This document shows, piece by piece, positions 1 through 11,903 of a DNA stretch of 64,000 nt (position 1 is the stretch's first letter; every line of letters begins with the position of its first letter). A program made the position numbers and the translations under genes. This stretch comes from Jacaranda mimosifolia (taxonomy: Eukaryota > Streptophyta > Magnoliopsida > Lamiales > Bignoniaceae). The notes below the pieces were generated by a model, which had not been told where the DNA came from, made no database searches, and was given only the letters and a program-made list of their open reading frames with translations. The stretch spans positions 19,378,730 through 19,442,729 of the forward strand of contig CM032121.1 in NCBI GenBank assembly GCA_018894105.1. Direction: 5' to 3'.

Positions 1-1267
1 ATCAGAAAACCTCTGGAAAAGAAGTTATGGCCACGGAGGTAGATAGGTCGGAGGGTAATAAGTGGAAGTCAGAGATCATGTCCTATCTGAAGGACGGGAC
101 CTTGACAAAGGAATCGGCAGCGGCAAGGAGAATCCAGAGGCAGGCCTCGAGGTTCACGATGTGGAAAGATGAATTATATAAGAAGTCATACGGAGGGCTG
201 CTTTTGAGATGCCTTGAGGCAAGCCAAATAGAGTATGTCCTAAGAGAAATACATGAAGGAAGTTATGGCAACCATTCGGAAGGTTGAGCTTTAGCCCAAA
301 AGGTTGTCCGACAGGGATACTTCTGGCCAACACTAGTTAAAGACGCCATCGAATTCGTCAAGAGGTGCAAGGAGTGTCAACTATATGCCAATTTGATCCA
401 CAAACCCGGCGCAGAATTGAAATCAATAGCTATCACCTACCCGTTCGATATGTGGGGAATATATATATCGTTGGGTCATTTCCTCCTGTAAGAGGTCAAA
501 AAAGGTTTGTCATTGTCGCCGTGGAGTATTTTAGTAAGTGGGTCGAGGCAGAAGCCGTGGTTAAGATATCAGAAACAAAGGTCATCAACTTCTTGTGGAA
601 AAATATTGTGTTTCATTTTGGGATACCCAGGATCCTCATCTCGGACAATGGAGCACAGTTTCATGGTAAAAAGAATTTGGATTGGTGCAAAGAGATGAAT
701 ATACAGTAGAACTTCACATATGTAGGGCACCCCCAGGCCAAGGTCCAAACAGAGAAGACAAATCAAACCCTCTTGGACAACTTGAAAAAGAGGTTAGATG
801 GTGCGAAAGGCGCATGGGTAGATGAGCTACCAGGGGTGTTATGGGCATATCGGACAACCCCAAGGGTTCCAATGGGTGAGACACCGTTCAATTTGGTTTG
901 TGGGTCGAAAACAGTTATTCCCGCGGAAATTGGGATAGAGACCCTCAGAGTTCGTGAATTCGACCATGAAGGCAACATCGAGGACAGAGTGTTCGACTTA
1001 GATGTAATTCAGGAAGCTCGAGACATGGCGGCAAGGAGAATGATGCTACAGAAAAGACAGATGGCAAGAGCTTATAACAAGAATGTGAAGGTAAGGAATA
1101 TGGAGATGGGAGACTTGGTTATAAAGAAAGTCAAAGTATCCCAACATGTGGGCAAACTAGATCCGAATTGGGAAGGACCTTTCAAGGTTGTGCAGATAAC
1201 AAAGAATGGAGCAAACAAGCTACAAACACCTGATGGGAAAGAGCTTCCCCAACCATGGGGAATATAG
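1..1267 (+). pseudogene. Ty3/gypsy pol remnant: RNase H tail and integrase (probable Tat lineage)
   Basis: This is the end of a Ty3/gypsy polyprotein, cut by the window edge. Three frames carry it in order. Bases 27-287 hold the zinc-binding start of integrase, with the HH half in IHEGSYGNH and the CC half in RCKEC near 366-380. Bases 365-709 hold the catalytic core, with FSKWVEAE and the conserved SDNGAQF around the second Asp. Bases 773-1267 hold the end of the core (LPGVLWAYRTTPR) and the C-terminal region (GDLVIKK, WEGPFKV). The frame is broken by a TGA at about 285, a shift near 440 in an AT run, and a TAG at about 707. The first catalytic Asp (usually WGxDxxGP) reads Tyr, so the enzyme is dead. 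The downstream tandem array and reverse-strand gene point to the Tat lineage; that assignment is an inference. Confidence 0.9.
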
Positions 1268-2092
1268 AATCTAAAAAAGTTTTATGCTTGAACATGTTGT
1301 TCTATTTTGTGTTTTTGGAATCACTATGTGACTTGTATTACAACCTTCTATTTGTAAGACTGGCATGAGTATATATAAGTCACTATCTTTTCTCTTCAGT
1401 TATTGTGACAGGTCATGTAATACGAGATGGCCTGGAAAAGGTCGAATAGCCTGCAACTACCTCTAAAAACAAAAAGACTTGGAAAAGGTTGAGTGGCCTG
1501 GAAAAGGTTGAATGGCCCGCAACTACCTCTAAAAACAAAAAGACCTGGAACAGGTCGAGTGACCTGAAAAAGGTCAAGTAACCCACAACTACCTCTAAAC
1601 GCAAAGACCTGGAAAAGGTTGAGTGATCTGGAAAATGTTGAATGACCCACAACTACCTTTAAAAATAAAGACCTGGAAAAGGTCGAGAAGTCTACAGCAG
1701 CACGATGTGTACATAAATATAAGGACCGTGTTTCATGATATCCATTCATACTTCAAACCAAGAAGGTAAAAAAGGTCGCAAGGCAAACGAAAACATTCAA
1801 ACCAAAAATAGGGTTTTCATTCAATGTTTCGTAGTAACAGTAGCTGCATACATAGCAAAATAAGAAACAAAACAAATTGACCATTTGTACAATTATCCTA
1901 TCAATCTAGGTCGACACGCTAAATATTGAATCAAAAAGATAGAAAGTCCTGAGATCGGGATTATGGTGCAGAAACCACACTTGAGGGACCAGCTTCTGAA
2001 GATGGAGGAACTTCACTAGATATTTTAGTGGCCAATGCTGTGGGGGCTTCATCTCCTGGATTTGTCAACTCCTGGAATATGTACCCAAATTC
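1268..2092 (+). other. Non-coding spacer of the Ty3/gypsy element
   Basis: After the last pol codon there is no coding signal. The stretch holds the tandem array listed separately (about 1419-1695) and then AT-rich sequence up to the 3' end of the reverse-strand gene. In Tat-lineage elements this position, between pol and the 3' LTR, is normally a long variable untranslated region. Confidence 0.6.
1419..1695 (+). repeat. Tandem array, about 65-bp unit, four copies
   Basis: The phrase CAACTACCTCTAAA recurs at about 1454, 1520, 1586 and 1650 (the last diverged), giving periods of 66, 66 and 64 bases. Between these, GGAAAAGGTCGA-type segments repeat once or twice per unit. It lies directly downstream of pol. 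Hypervariable tandem arrays in the 3' untranslated region are a known trait of Tat/Ogre elements and a proposed source of satellites. Confidence 0.85.
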
Positions 2093-4373
2093 CTACTTAG
2101 AGAGGTCGGGCAAAGGAACGTTCGGATAGTCCAAGAGGTCTTCTGTTTTGCTAGGATCTAGGAGGTCGACATTGAAGTCGTCTTTCAACCCGTCGAGCTT
2201 TTCGAGTTGAGACTGACATTTGTAGAAGTTGTCAATCCCCGCGGAACTAGCTTTCTGGGCCACCGCCAAAGTGAAGACGGGAAATTGTATGAAGTCCCTC
2301 ACCCCAGTATGACGAGCGTCGTGGAGTTGTTTCTTAAAGGGATATGAGGTTCAATACTCCTCCAACCCTTTCTTACACCTTACTTCGAACTCTGACTGCT
2401 TAACGACCTCTAGTTGCGAGGTTAATTTTTTGAGGTCGTTCTGGGAGGAACACAGCTCGATCTTCATACGATCGATCTCTTTCTTTAGTAGCTCCACTTA
2501 TCGCTTTCTCTCGACGTCAACGGAATCACAAGCTACTATTTCTTTCTTTAAATTGTCGGTCTCTTCCTATTAGTCAGCCACTTGCGCGTTGGCGACCACC
2601 CAACGATCGCAGAAGAAGGTGCACTGGAGAGCTACTTGGCAAGCGAAGGCGGCAACCTAAAAAGGAACCAAGACAAAGGCGGGGTCATGACCTCCGAGAG
2701 GGTTTAAATCAATAAAGGAGAAGACTGAAATTTAAGAAAAACCCACCTGCATGAAGTTGTGAGAAAAACACTCTTTGGCTAAGCAAAAATGTGTAGACAT
2801 CAGCAAGGCTTGGTTTTGCTCGCGTAACATATTGTGGTAGAGGTCGTAAGATTCACCTCTGACCTCACTGCCCAAAATTGAAGTAATGTTGGTAGAAGGT
2901 CGAGGTACGGTGGCGTTTTGATGGGCGGCAAGGCGTAAGGACTCCACTCTATGAGTCAATCGACGTGCCCCCTCTAAGGCCTCGTCTCCAATGGGGGGAA
3001 CAATTGGAGGTGGGGGAATGGTCGTTGATGAATGAGCTTGTGAACCAGCATATGGGCTGGTACCATGCCGACGTTTAATGCGTATGGTCGGACTGCCAGA
3101 TGGGGTGGAGCGACTATCCGATGAATGCGCTGCTCCTGCCTTCTTCTTCCCTTTGTCCACTGTAGGGTTTTCAGCAAGCTTACCAGTCGTCAGGTCCATG
3201 ATTGCCAGTTCCTCGGAGGTCGGAGGAATGGTCTGGAGAGGCGAAGGGTCCAAAGGGGCTATATCAGCAGCATGTTGAGGGGTTGCACCCATTGAGGCTA
3301 AGACCATATCGTCAGAAAGGTTCACAGGTGCAGAACCCTCATCCAGGGCACCAGCGGAAGCCCCCTCACCCCTCTTGCGTTTCTTGGCTGCTGCGATCTC
3401 AGCTTTCTTTTGCTTCATCAGGTTGGCGGTCATCACCTTTAGAACCATCATCTCTGCAGGAAATAATCAAGTAAGAATAAAGTTAGGAGGTGAGCATAAA
3501 AGAGGAAAAACAAGCCTGGTTGCCAAGTGTCTTCCTAGGTCGAAGCCTAGCGGCGGAAAGATCAACAAGTTTGAGGGTCTCTTCATTAAACAAGGTCGGG
3601 AAGTTGAAGTAGTGAGTAGTTAAGAGCTCGTCGATGAAACCCTCATCCCAAGAAGGCTCATCATCAAAAGAGAAGGTTGGTTTGTCGTCTCGCCACTCAC
3701 GGGGGACATTCCAAGGATTATGTTGGGGGGCCTCAATATAAACCCTCTTATTGCGCCAAGATCCTGCGGAGCTCAGGTGGTTGGTTAGAAATTTAAAACT
3801 CTGACGAGCTGTTACATAGTAAAAGCCCCGATCTCTCGAGTGGGTTGAGGGGTTGATGTAGAAAAGGTACCAAATATTTATGAAGAAGGGTTCGACGTTA
3901 AAGTATCGCATGGTGATAATGAAGCCTAAGATGTTACGAATATAGTTGGGTACTAATTAGGTTGGACAAACACCCAAGGTCCTAATGATGTGGGCTAGAG
4001 GTTTGGATATTGGAAATCTCAACCCTGCCTTTAGAACAGGTAGGTGGAAAGCTAAACAATTTGGGGGAGGTTGATACATCTTTTGCCCAGCTTGAGGCAT
4101 TATTATTCTATGGCTATTTGGAATAAAGAATTTGCTACGAAGAGAAGCGAAAACTTTGGGACCTATTTTGCTTGGAGCGTTAAGGGGGTCGCTTCCATCG
4201 TTGGGACCGACAAAGAATGGACGCGACGTCCCGATATCACGACTGCTTTGGTCGGAGCTTGAGGATGAGGAGGAAGAAGAAGATGAGGTGCTTGTGCCTC
4301 CGCTTGCACTCACCCTTGGAGAAGGGGGAGGAGATGGAGAAGGTGAAAAAGGGGGTTGAGAACTTTCAGCCAT
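2093..4373 (-). pseudogene. Antisense additional gene of the Ty3/gypsy element (PF04195-like, 'putative gypsy type transposon')
   Basis: A gene runs against the retroelement, from an ATG at 4373. The first exon (4373 to about 3520) opens with a Ser/Pro-rich N-terminus. It continues into a conserved domain with GLRFPISKPLAHIIRTLGVCP, PNYIRNILGFI and FYYVTARQSFKFL, which I recognise as the Transposase_28 type found in plant gypsy elements. A single TAA at 3957-3959 interrupts it; the frame continues on both sides, which fits a CAA-to-TAA change. A short intron probably separates it from a second exon (about 3453-2732): a Lys-rich nuclear-type stretch (AAAKKRKRGEG), then Pro/Ser-rich sequence and a helix. 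A third part (about 2690-2093) has coiled-coil composition and several stops. The exact splice sites are unresolved. Family membership is from memory of its motifs; the role of these proteins is not known. Confidence 0.75.
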
Positions 4374-4559
4374 GAAGCAGATCGAGCGATCAATGAAAAT
4401 AATAATAGCAGCAATAAAAACAAATAAATGACACGAAAAACAAAACCAATAGGTTGTAAGTCGACACCTACTTGCTGAATTATCGCCGGATGAAAGACGA
4501 GTCTATATGTATGTGGGTTGAATGGTCGACTCTTATCTAAATCGAAAGAACCTCTCATT

Positions 4560-5190
4560 TGAAAGGTTGGGTTTTGTGATCTAATGGAGCGATATGCAAG
4601 TGGTGAAATGAAGGAAGGAATGAGGACTGGGGTTACCTATTTATAAGGGGTAAAACCCTTGAAATGCGTGAAAGGATCTGACAGCTAGCAGAGGATGACC
4701 TTTGAGATCAACGGCGTGGATCAACTCCTTCATTTATTACTGCCTCTGTCATAAATGAAAGAGTTGGGGGGAAAAATGATAAGGAAGAATTATTGAAAGA
4801 CAGAAATGCCCTCATACTTACTGAAAATCCCCAAATGGCCTTAGGATCCGCTTCTTTTTAGATGGCTTGACCCGACCACCGGACCCGATTCCTTGACCCG
4901 GGCGAATCCCAATCGTCCAAGGAAGCCACCTATACGATCAGGGGGATGGACACCTGGACCCAACAGTAGCCTGCCAGCTGAACCATTAACTATAAATACC
5001 CCATCATTTATTGCAATAAGGGACTTTTGGTGAAAGATCGTACACATATCCATACAATATACTTTCCTACCTAACGACCTGCACACCCCGAACCAGTTAC
5101 ATCCTTCGACTCAAAAAATGCTCGCCTGAGCTCCCATATTTGGTCAACCTCTCGACCATCGACAAATATACTGGTTATCATTTCTTGTGA
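4560..5190 (+). repeat. Probable 3' LTR of the Tat-type element
   Basis: Between the start of the antisense gene and the LINE remnant is about 630 bases without coding content. It includes a plus-strand TATA-like TATAAATACC at 4991-5000, as expected of an LTR promoter. The right end lies near 5180-5190, where LINE-like protein similarity begins on the minus strand. The left end is a guess, and the partner LTR is outside the window, so neither boundary can be confirmed. Confidence 0.4.
4636..4646 (-). promoter_or_regulatory. TATA box for the antisense gene
   Basis: On the minus strand the sequence reads TTATAAATAGG, a near-consensus plant TATA box, about 265 bases upstream of the ATG at 4373. 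No other good TATA lies between it and the start. Function is inferred from sequence and position only. Confidence 0.55.
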
Positions 5191-7475
5191 CATCAGATTC
5201 AGTGTCACGAATAAGTCCATCTGAAAGCTTGAAGCAACTCATTGCATAAGTTGGGACTGCTTGAGTAACTTCCTTCAAGAGAATCTCTTTCCTAGGTTGA
5301 GGTAATGTCTTTACATCCTAATCTTCAATGCGGCTCCAAACCTTTTCTCTGATATAAGTGAATATGTCCTTCTTGGATTTGTCAATTACTAATGGAAGGC
5401 CCAAGTCTTGTCATGCCTGTCTATCACTTACATTCCAAGTATTCGCTGCACCGCAACCTTAACATCCAAACTTGTATTTTTATTGAATACAATGGATGAT
5501 TTCTTCATATTAGTTTGCTGTCTAGATACATGCTCATAAATAGTTAAGATATCCCTGTGGCGGCTGTAGCTTTGGTAGCTTGGCAGAACAAAAGTGTGTC
5601 ATCAGCAAAAAGCAAATATGATATACTCAGTGCATTTTGATAAATAGAAACTCCTTTAATCAGTTGTTCAGCATCATATTTTTTGATAACAGAACTAAGG
5701 ACCTCAACGCAAAAAAAGAAACAAGTATGGCGACAGGGGATCTCCTCGTAGAAGGCGTCATTATGAAACCAAACATTTCCCCATTTGGGACAATAAAGTA
5801 CAAAACTGTGCTGCTACACTGCATTACTAAGCCAACAAATCTCTTTACAAATCTTAATTTAACCAAAACCTTACGTAAAAGAGTCCACTCTACTTTGTTG
5901 TGTGCCTTGTTCATGTCAAGTTTTATAGCCATTCTTCCCATCCTACCTTGCCTCAGTCTCTTTAGGAAATGGTTGATCTCAAAACCGACCAACACATTAT
6001 CAGTAATAAGTCTCTCGAGGTCAAAGGTGAACTAAGTCTCTAAGATTACTTCTTCCATAAAGGGCTTCAATTTATTTACAAGCATTTTAGAGATAATTAT
6101 GTAAGCGACATTACATAAGGTAACATGACGAAATTGAGTGATATATTCGAGCTTATGGACTTTTAGAATGAGGACAGTGTGTGTGAGATTATGTTGGGAG
6201 ATGCTCTTGCCCTCATTCAGAAATCCTAGAACAAAGCTAACCAAACCGCTTTACTATTCTCCAAAACTTTTGACAAAATAATACTGGCTTGTCATTGGTG
6301 CCTGGAGATTTGGGAGGAGCCATTTGAGATATATCTAGCTTAACTTCCTCAACTAAGAATACTTATGTTAGCCGTGCATTCATGAAATTGGTAACTTTTG
6401 GAACAAGATAATCCAATACAAAATTAATGTCACCGTATGAAGAATTGCTTATTTGAAAAAGATTACGTTAGTAGTGTAATATCATAGTTTCCAATTCATC
6501 TCTAGATTCACACCATTCTCCTAACTCAGTTCTTAACTCGATAATGAGATTGTTGTTCAATCTGGTTGACACTTTAGCATGGAAGAACTTTTTATTGTGA
6601 CCACCTTCATTCTTCCATGGAACTTTAGAGCATTGACACCACATAAACTCTTCTTTATCAAGCAAATCTTCCAACTCAATGCAGAGACCAGAGATCCTAT
6701 TACGAGTATGCGGAGTTAACTCTTCCTTTGAAAGTCTATCAATTTGATCCCGAAGCAATGCAATCCTTTTCTATACTGATCCTACTACATCTCTGTTCTA
6801 ATATGGTATCCCAATTTGTCATTCCCAATAGAGGTTCCAAAAGCATAAAAGTCTATTTCATGATTAAGAGCATACTAAGACTGTTCAATGATTTGTTCAC
6901 AATCAGTATATTTTATCCACATAACTTCAAACTTAAAATGTTGTCGAGATCATCTAATAGTGACTAGCCACATAGTTTCACACTCAATATGAATTGGGGA
7001 GTGATTAGAATTCCTTCCAGGTAAACAATGTACCAGGTGATGTATAAACTCCTAAATCCAATCCAGTGTGGCACATGCCCTATCAAGATGCTTGCGTATT
7101 GTAAAAGGACATTCTCTGTGATTGCACCATGTAAACAGAAAACTATTAAACCCCAAATCATGAGGGTTCACATCGTCTAGTGCCTCTTGAAACTCCCGTG
7201 CCCTAGCAAAAGAAATCCTTGATCTTCCTTGAAATCTTCGGCATATAACCAAGGTAACGTGGAATGTTGTTGGAGCTGATGGAGAAATAGTCAAGAAAGT
7301 TCACATCAATAGGCCTCTAATTCACCATAGAATTCAATGAATCTAAAGGTAGAACCATCTGTAGTAGCTAATACACTAATATCAATATAACAATTAGAAA
7401 AAGAAGTAACAGGTACTGCAAGTTCCTTGCGCCATAAAATAGCTAAACCAAGAACACTCATCATTTGTTGGAGCA
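5190..7475 (-). pseudogene. L1-type LINE ORF2 remnant (endonuclease and reverse transcriptase)
   Basis: Read on the minus strand from 7475 downward, the order is that of a plant L1 LINE. The endonuclease part (7475-7050) shows GLAILWRKELAV, then HDLGFNSFLFTWCNHREC and LDRACATLDW. A linker with NKKFFHAKVS lies at about 6600. The reverse transcriptase begins with CNVAYIIISKMLVNKLKPFM near 6090, continues with AIKLDMNKAHNKVEW near 5900, and ends with LGLPLVIDKSKKD and [14 protein letters not shown] near 5400-5240. The frame changes repeatedly and stops are present, and the FADD-box region is not readable. Similarity ends at about 5190, where the Ty3/gypsy LTR begins, and at 7475, where an LTR of another family begins. 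It is therefore interrupted or truncated at both ends. Confidence 0.88.
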
Positions 7476-9300
7476 GTACCCCTAGTCAATTAGATTGGTG
7501 TGTATCACTACTCCTTTTGTGATATAATCTTAATTGAATGATATTCAATAAAATGGCCATCTTCATTTTATGTATTTATGATATTCTTCACATGAATTTG
7601 GTTGAAGCTCTTATATCATTTAAGACTATGGTACTTGGTCATGCATATGATGGTGATCATGAAATAAGTCTCTATGGTCATGATTTTAAATATTCTAAGT
7701 CATAGAATCTTAAGAGACGGGACATCTAAGATTCGAATAAACTTGTGCAAACGATGCATACGCCAATGGTTAGATATTGCCCCATTTTAATGGGCCCATG
7801 TAAGACATGGATACATGTTAGTGGGTGCTTATTAGAGAACAAGTTCACTAAAGAATTGCCTAGAGAATCCACAAGATAGACAAAATGACATGTTGGTAAT
7901 GGACAATTCTCTAGCTTACGATAGTGCATATAATTAGTCATTTGACTTCAGGATCCATGATAACCTTGTATTTAGGTCTTTGTGCTTTGATTTTATCTTG
8001 ACAATATAGCAGGTCGTCCGAGGCTTAGGTTGGGCACAAGCTACCTAAGTATGGAGGTTGGTGAGTTTCAAGATGGAATCAATTTTGCCCATTTGTGAAG
8101 GACGATTTGATCTCCTATGTATTTTACGATGATCAATTCTAAGAAATCCTTGCGCAAGGTGATATGAAAATTTGAAGAAGGACTTTTCCAAAATTGAGAT
8201 CATAATTAGGAGTTGAACATCAAGATGCATAGTTATTAAGACTATTAGGGAATTGACAAAAATCCTATCCTAGGCCTCCTTCGAGAGATAGAAAATAGAA
8301 GGACCATATTTGCATGACAATCGTAAGTGGAAAAGTTCACCCATGAATTAATTCATCTAACTAGTTGGGCTCCATGGGCCTGTGCTCGAACCTATATCTA
8401 ATTAATTGGGAACCTAAAGGGTCACGCACAACAGCCTTGAGCACTCTAATTGAAATTGGAGAAATTATATAAGGAGTTAGATAATTAGATTGGTCAAGTT
8501 TGGAAGAGGCCGAGTCGGTCACAATGGCTTGATTAGTTTAAAGTGTTAAATTAATCAAATAATGTTATGGAGTTAAATTAGATCAATTAAATTAAAGCGT
8601 TAATTTAATTAGAGTCATGTGATAATTTAATTAGTCCAGTCAACTTAAGGTGTTAAGTTGATTTAATTAAATTAAAGGGTTAGTTTAATTAATTGGGAAA
8701 TCTAGTTTTGGAGGGAAAGATTAAAATGGAAGAGCCCATTTGAAAATTATGTGGCATTTTAATTTTCCAATTAAAATTATATTTTAATGGATGGAAATTT
8801 AAATCTAACTACAAATGCAAGTTAGCATGCTAGTTGGTAAGGTGTGAAGGATGCTTCTAGAGGCATCTAACACACATTATAAATACCTCATCCTCACATC
8901 TCATGTCCAGCCACTTGCTTGATTTTCCTCCTAAAATTTCCTCAAATTGTTGAGCACAAAATAACTACTCTTCTAGATTCTCTGCAACCTTTTCTCTCTT
9001 CTAAATTCCTTCACACCATCTCCTCCTCCTTCCTCCTTCCTCTTGATTCTTTTTCTAGCATTTAAATAGAGATTTAGAGTGTCTTGTGGTGTGTGGATAC
9101 CTTTAAAGACACTATTTGGAGTGTTGTTTGTTGGTGAACAAAAGAAGATCTATTGGAGAAGTGTTATTCAAGGATTTAAGAGGTGATTCAAGGAGATTTC
9201 AAACCGGCGGCCTTGGTGGTTTGGACCACAATTTTGTTGTTGTAAATCAAAACAAAGGAAGCCTCACTTTTAAGTCCATAAATCCGCCCCTTCTTCGATA
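7475..9300 (+). repeat. Diverged LTR of the long TGTTGGA family (copy A)
   Basis: It starts with TGTTGGAGCAGTACCCC and then follows the same order of segments as the LTR at 18612: CAATTAGATTGGT, AATGGCCATCTTC, TTGGTTGAAGC, AATTAGTC, GTTGGGCTCCATGGGC and the GTTAA-rich block. A TATA-like TTATAAATACC lies near 8878, followed by a TC-rich leader. Similarity to the other copies fades after about 9100, so the 3' end is uncertain. No primer-binding site follows, so it is a solo or truncated LTR. The left edge meets LINE endonuclease sequence directly. Confidence 0.75.
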
Positions 9301-9439
9301 GCCTACCGTATGTTTCCACACCTACATAAGTAAAATTTACCACAAATTAATAAAAGTCAAATAATTCCATTTGAAAATAAGATAAAATATAAATCAACTT
9401 AGAAATTTCAACTGAATTTGAGATGACATGGGCAACGAA

Positions 9440-10290
9440 GAACCTTCAGCACCATCGTTTGAATTTTGACTGGATAACTCTTCTAGTTAATTAATGAACA
9501 CATTCTATACATGAAGTACACATGATGGTCATATATATATATATAACATAAAAATCATAACATTTACATTTTCTAAATTAGATGTTTTTATATAATATAC
9601 TACTTACATAAGTATTATGTGCACGCTCATTGACTCATATGGGATCACCTTTTTCATTCAATGTAGAATGTGTATGCATAAATGATTTTGCAAGTGTAGG
9701 TGGATGTCCAAGTTCTTTCTCCTACATCTAAATACATTTATTAGGAATTAATTATAACTAAATTTAAATGTTGATACTTTTATTAAAATTACTAATCTAT
9801 CTCTATGTGATAGGTGTCAAATACAACCACCCTGATGAAGTGGAAAGCTCATACCACCACAGTCTGATACTAGATTCAATTTAGTTTGAGCATTTATCTT
9901 CTTGAATCTATCCTTGCCCCATTCTTCAAGCAATCCACCCCAAACTTCATTTCCCATCCAAATAAGTTTCTTTTTAGATTGGCGCACTTGGTGCAATTTA
10001 TTTTTTAATATCTCCGAGCCTCAATGCTCAAATATTTTGCGAATCTCTGCTCTTTCATGTTCAAACCAAGCATAGTTTTTCTTAGCTAGATAAAAGAATC
10101 AAAACACTTGGAGAACTCTTCCATTTTGAAATCTAATTAAGAAAATACATAATACACCTAAAATAATTCTTACCTCAAACTGCCCAAACCACATCGTCCT
10201 AATTGCCTCTAGAATCTTTTTCCATGATCTCTATGCTTCTCGTAAGTGGCTTTTAATAATGACACTTATCTCTTGGGCACATATTAACTC
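9440..10290 (-). pseudogene. CACTA second gene remnant (PF03004 plant transposase-like)
   Basis: On the minus strand a decayed frame reads through phrases typical of the plant Ptta/En-Spm (PF03004) family. These are WKKILEAIRTMWFGQFE near 10200-10150, RQSKKKLIWMGNEVWGGLLE near 9980-9920, a GGMSFPLHQGG segment near 9830, and EKELGHPPTLAKSF near 9700. The last matches the family's conserved LG-PPT-E-F region followed by HTH. The frame contains stops and an intron-like gap near 10130. Proteins of this family commonly accompany the TNP2-type transposase in plant CACTA elements. Such a transposase lies upstream on the same strand at 12958-16803, so I read the two as one old element. The assignment rests on motif recall. 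Confidence 0.65.
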
Positions 10291-10363
10291 TATGGAGAAC
10301 CTGTTTTACAAAGATATTTTTCAACATAAATTATAAAGATAAAATATAATTTAATAGTACGTA

Positions 10364-11588
10364 CACTACAAAAAAATATGTTTTTTACTACAGTTAAATA
10401 TGTATAGTAAATAGTAATTAAGTGTAGTAAAACGTTAATAACTACGCTTGTGCTACACTTTTCTAGCTGTAGACATTGCAAATGAGGTAAAAACTTAGCT
10501 ACACTTCTTAAACTGTGGTAATTGTCTTTTGCAACAAAATTATCTTCAATTACAACAAATTTAGTGTGTGGTAAACAAGCTATCAAATACACCACTATTT
10601 TTCACCATAATTAAAAAATTGTAGTATATAGTAGTTAATCACCACACTTCGAAAGCGTAGTAAATTTTTTAAATAAATTCTCACCACAATTAAAAACAGT
10701 AAAAATAAAATTATTTTGGGGGCTTTTAAAGAATTTTACTAGTTAGCTACTTTTTTAATTTATACACACGCACATATGAGTTCATTAAGACTCGAACTCT
10801 TGACCTTACACTTTTGTATGTAAAGATGATGCCACTAGGCCAATGGCCACTTTATTGCTAATTAGGTAATTTAAATATATTTGATTAATTAATTAATTTT
10901 TTGATAGTAAAATTTACTGGAGGCAAATTTTTATTTTACCTCCAAACTTGGGTTTTCCTATTATTTTAAGTGACTTTGCTAACTAGCTAAATTAAGTATT
11001 TGATTGATTAGTCAAATATTGTTTTTAATAATAATTGCAGTAAAAAATTTATTTTACCTCTAATTGTATTAATTAAAACCATGAGTAATTAAAAAATTTT
11101 TTGGAGGTTTTATTTGCTAATTTAGATTCAATTAATTAGTTAAATAATCTTTTAATAATAAAAATTGGAAGATTTTTTTTTTTTACCTCAAATATTATTG
11201 ATTAAACATAGCTTTCAATATATTTTACCTTTATTTTTTTAGTGAAATTTTTTCATTTAAGATCTTAATCTTTGCTATCAAACTTTCACAAGTTTCATTG
11301 TTTTTACTTCACTAATGAAAAAGTGTGGTAAATTATCATCTTTTTTCCACGGTTTATGTAAAATTGTAGTAAATATAGTATATTATTTATCACGCGTAAA
11401 AATTGTAGTAAATAAATATATCTTTTCCTACGATAAGATGGAGTGTAGTATTAATTAATATAATTTTTCCACATATTTGAAATTTTATACTACAATAGAA
11501 TAATCATAGCAAATAATCCTTTTTTAGTACATTATTTTTAGTGAAGTAAAAAATATTGTAGTAAAAAGCATATTTTCTTCTTGTCATA
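10364..11588 (+). mobile_element. Non-autonomous CACTA-like element with TTTACTACA subterminal repeats
   Basis: The left end is CACTACAAAAAAATATG followed by TTTTTTACTACAG. The right end carries the inverted form, with the same AAAATATG and TTTTTACTACA block reading inward on the minus strand near 11530-11580. Within the first and last 400 bases, short motifs of the type GTAGTAAA / TTTACTAC recur many times in both orientations. This is the usual structure of CACTA subterminal regions. The outermost right bases have decayed (TTGTCATA instead of TTGTAGTG) and no 3-bp duplication can be confirmed. It has no coding capacity and lies between two CACTA genes. Confidence 0.6.
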
Positions 11589-11630
11589 TAACATTATAAA
11601 TTACTGTAATTAAAAATATTAGAAAATATT

Positions 11631-11863
11631 AGGTTATGTTTGGTTCTGGGTGAATTCTGGAAAATATTCTGGATAAAGGTGTTTTGGGAGTTAAAATTGG
11701 GAAATGGTCCCACTATTTGGTTTTGTTCTGAAAAAACATGGAAAATGGAATTGTTTGTTTGAATTGCTTGGCTAGAGACAAATTTTATTGTAAATGTCAA
11801 ATCAGTAACTTTTTATTGGGTTTGTAGGGTGAAATTATATTTTTAAATTTAATAAATATATGC

Positions 11864-11903
<40 letters not shown>

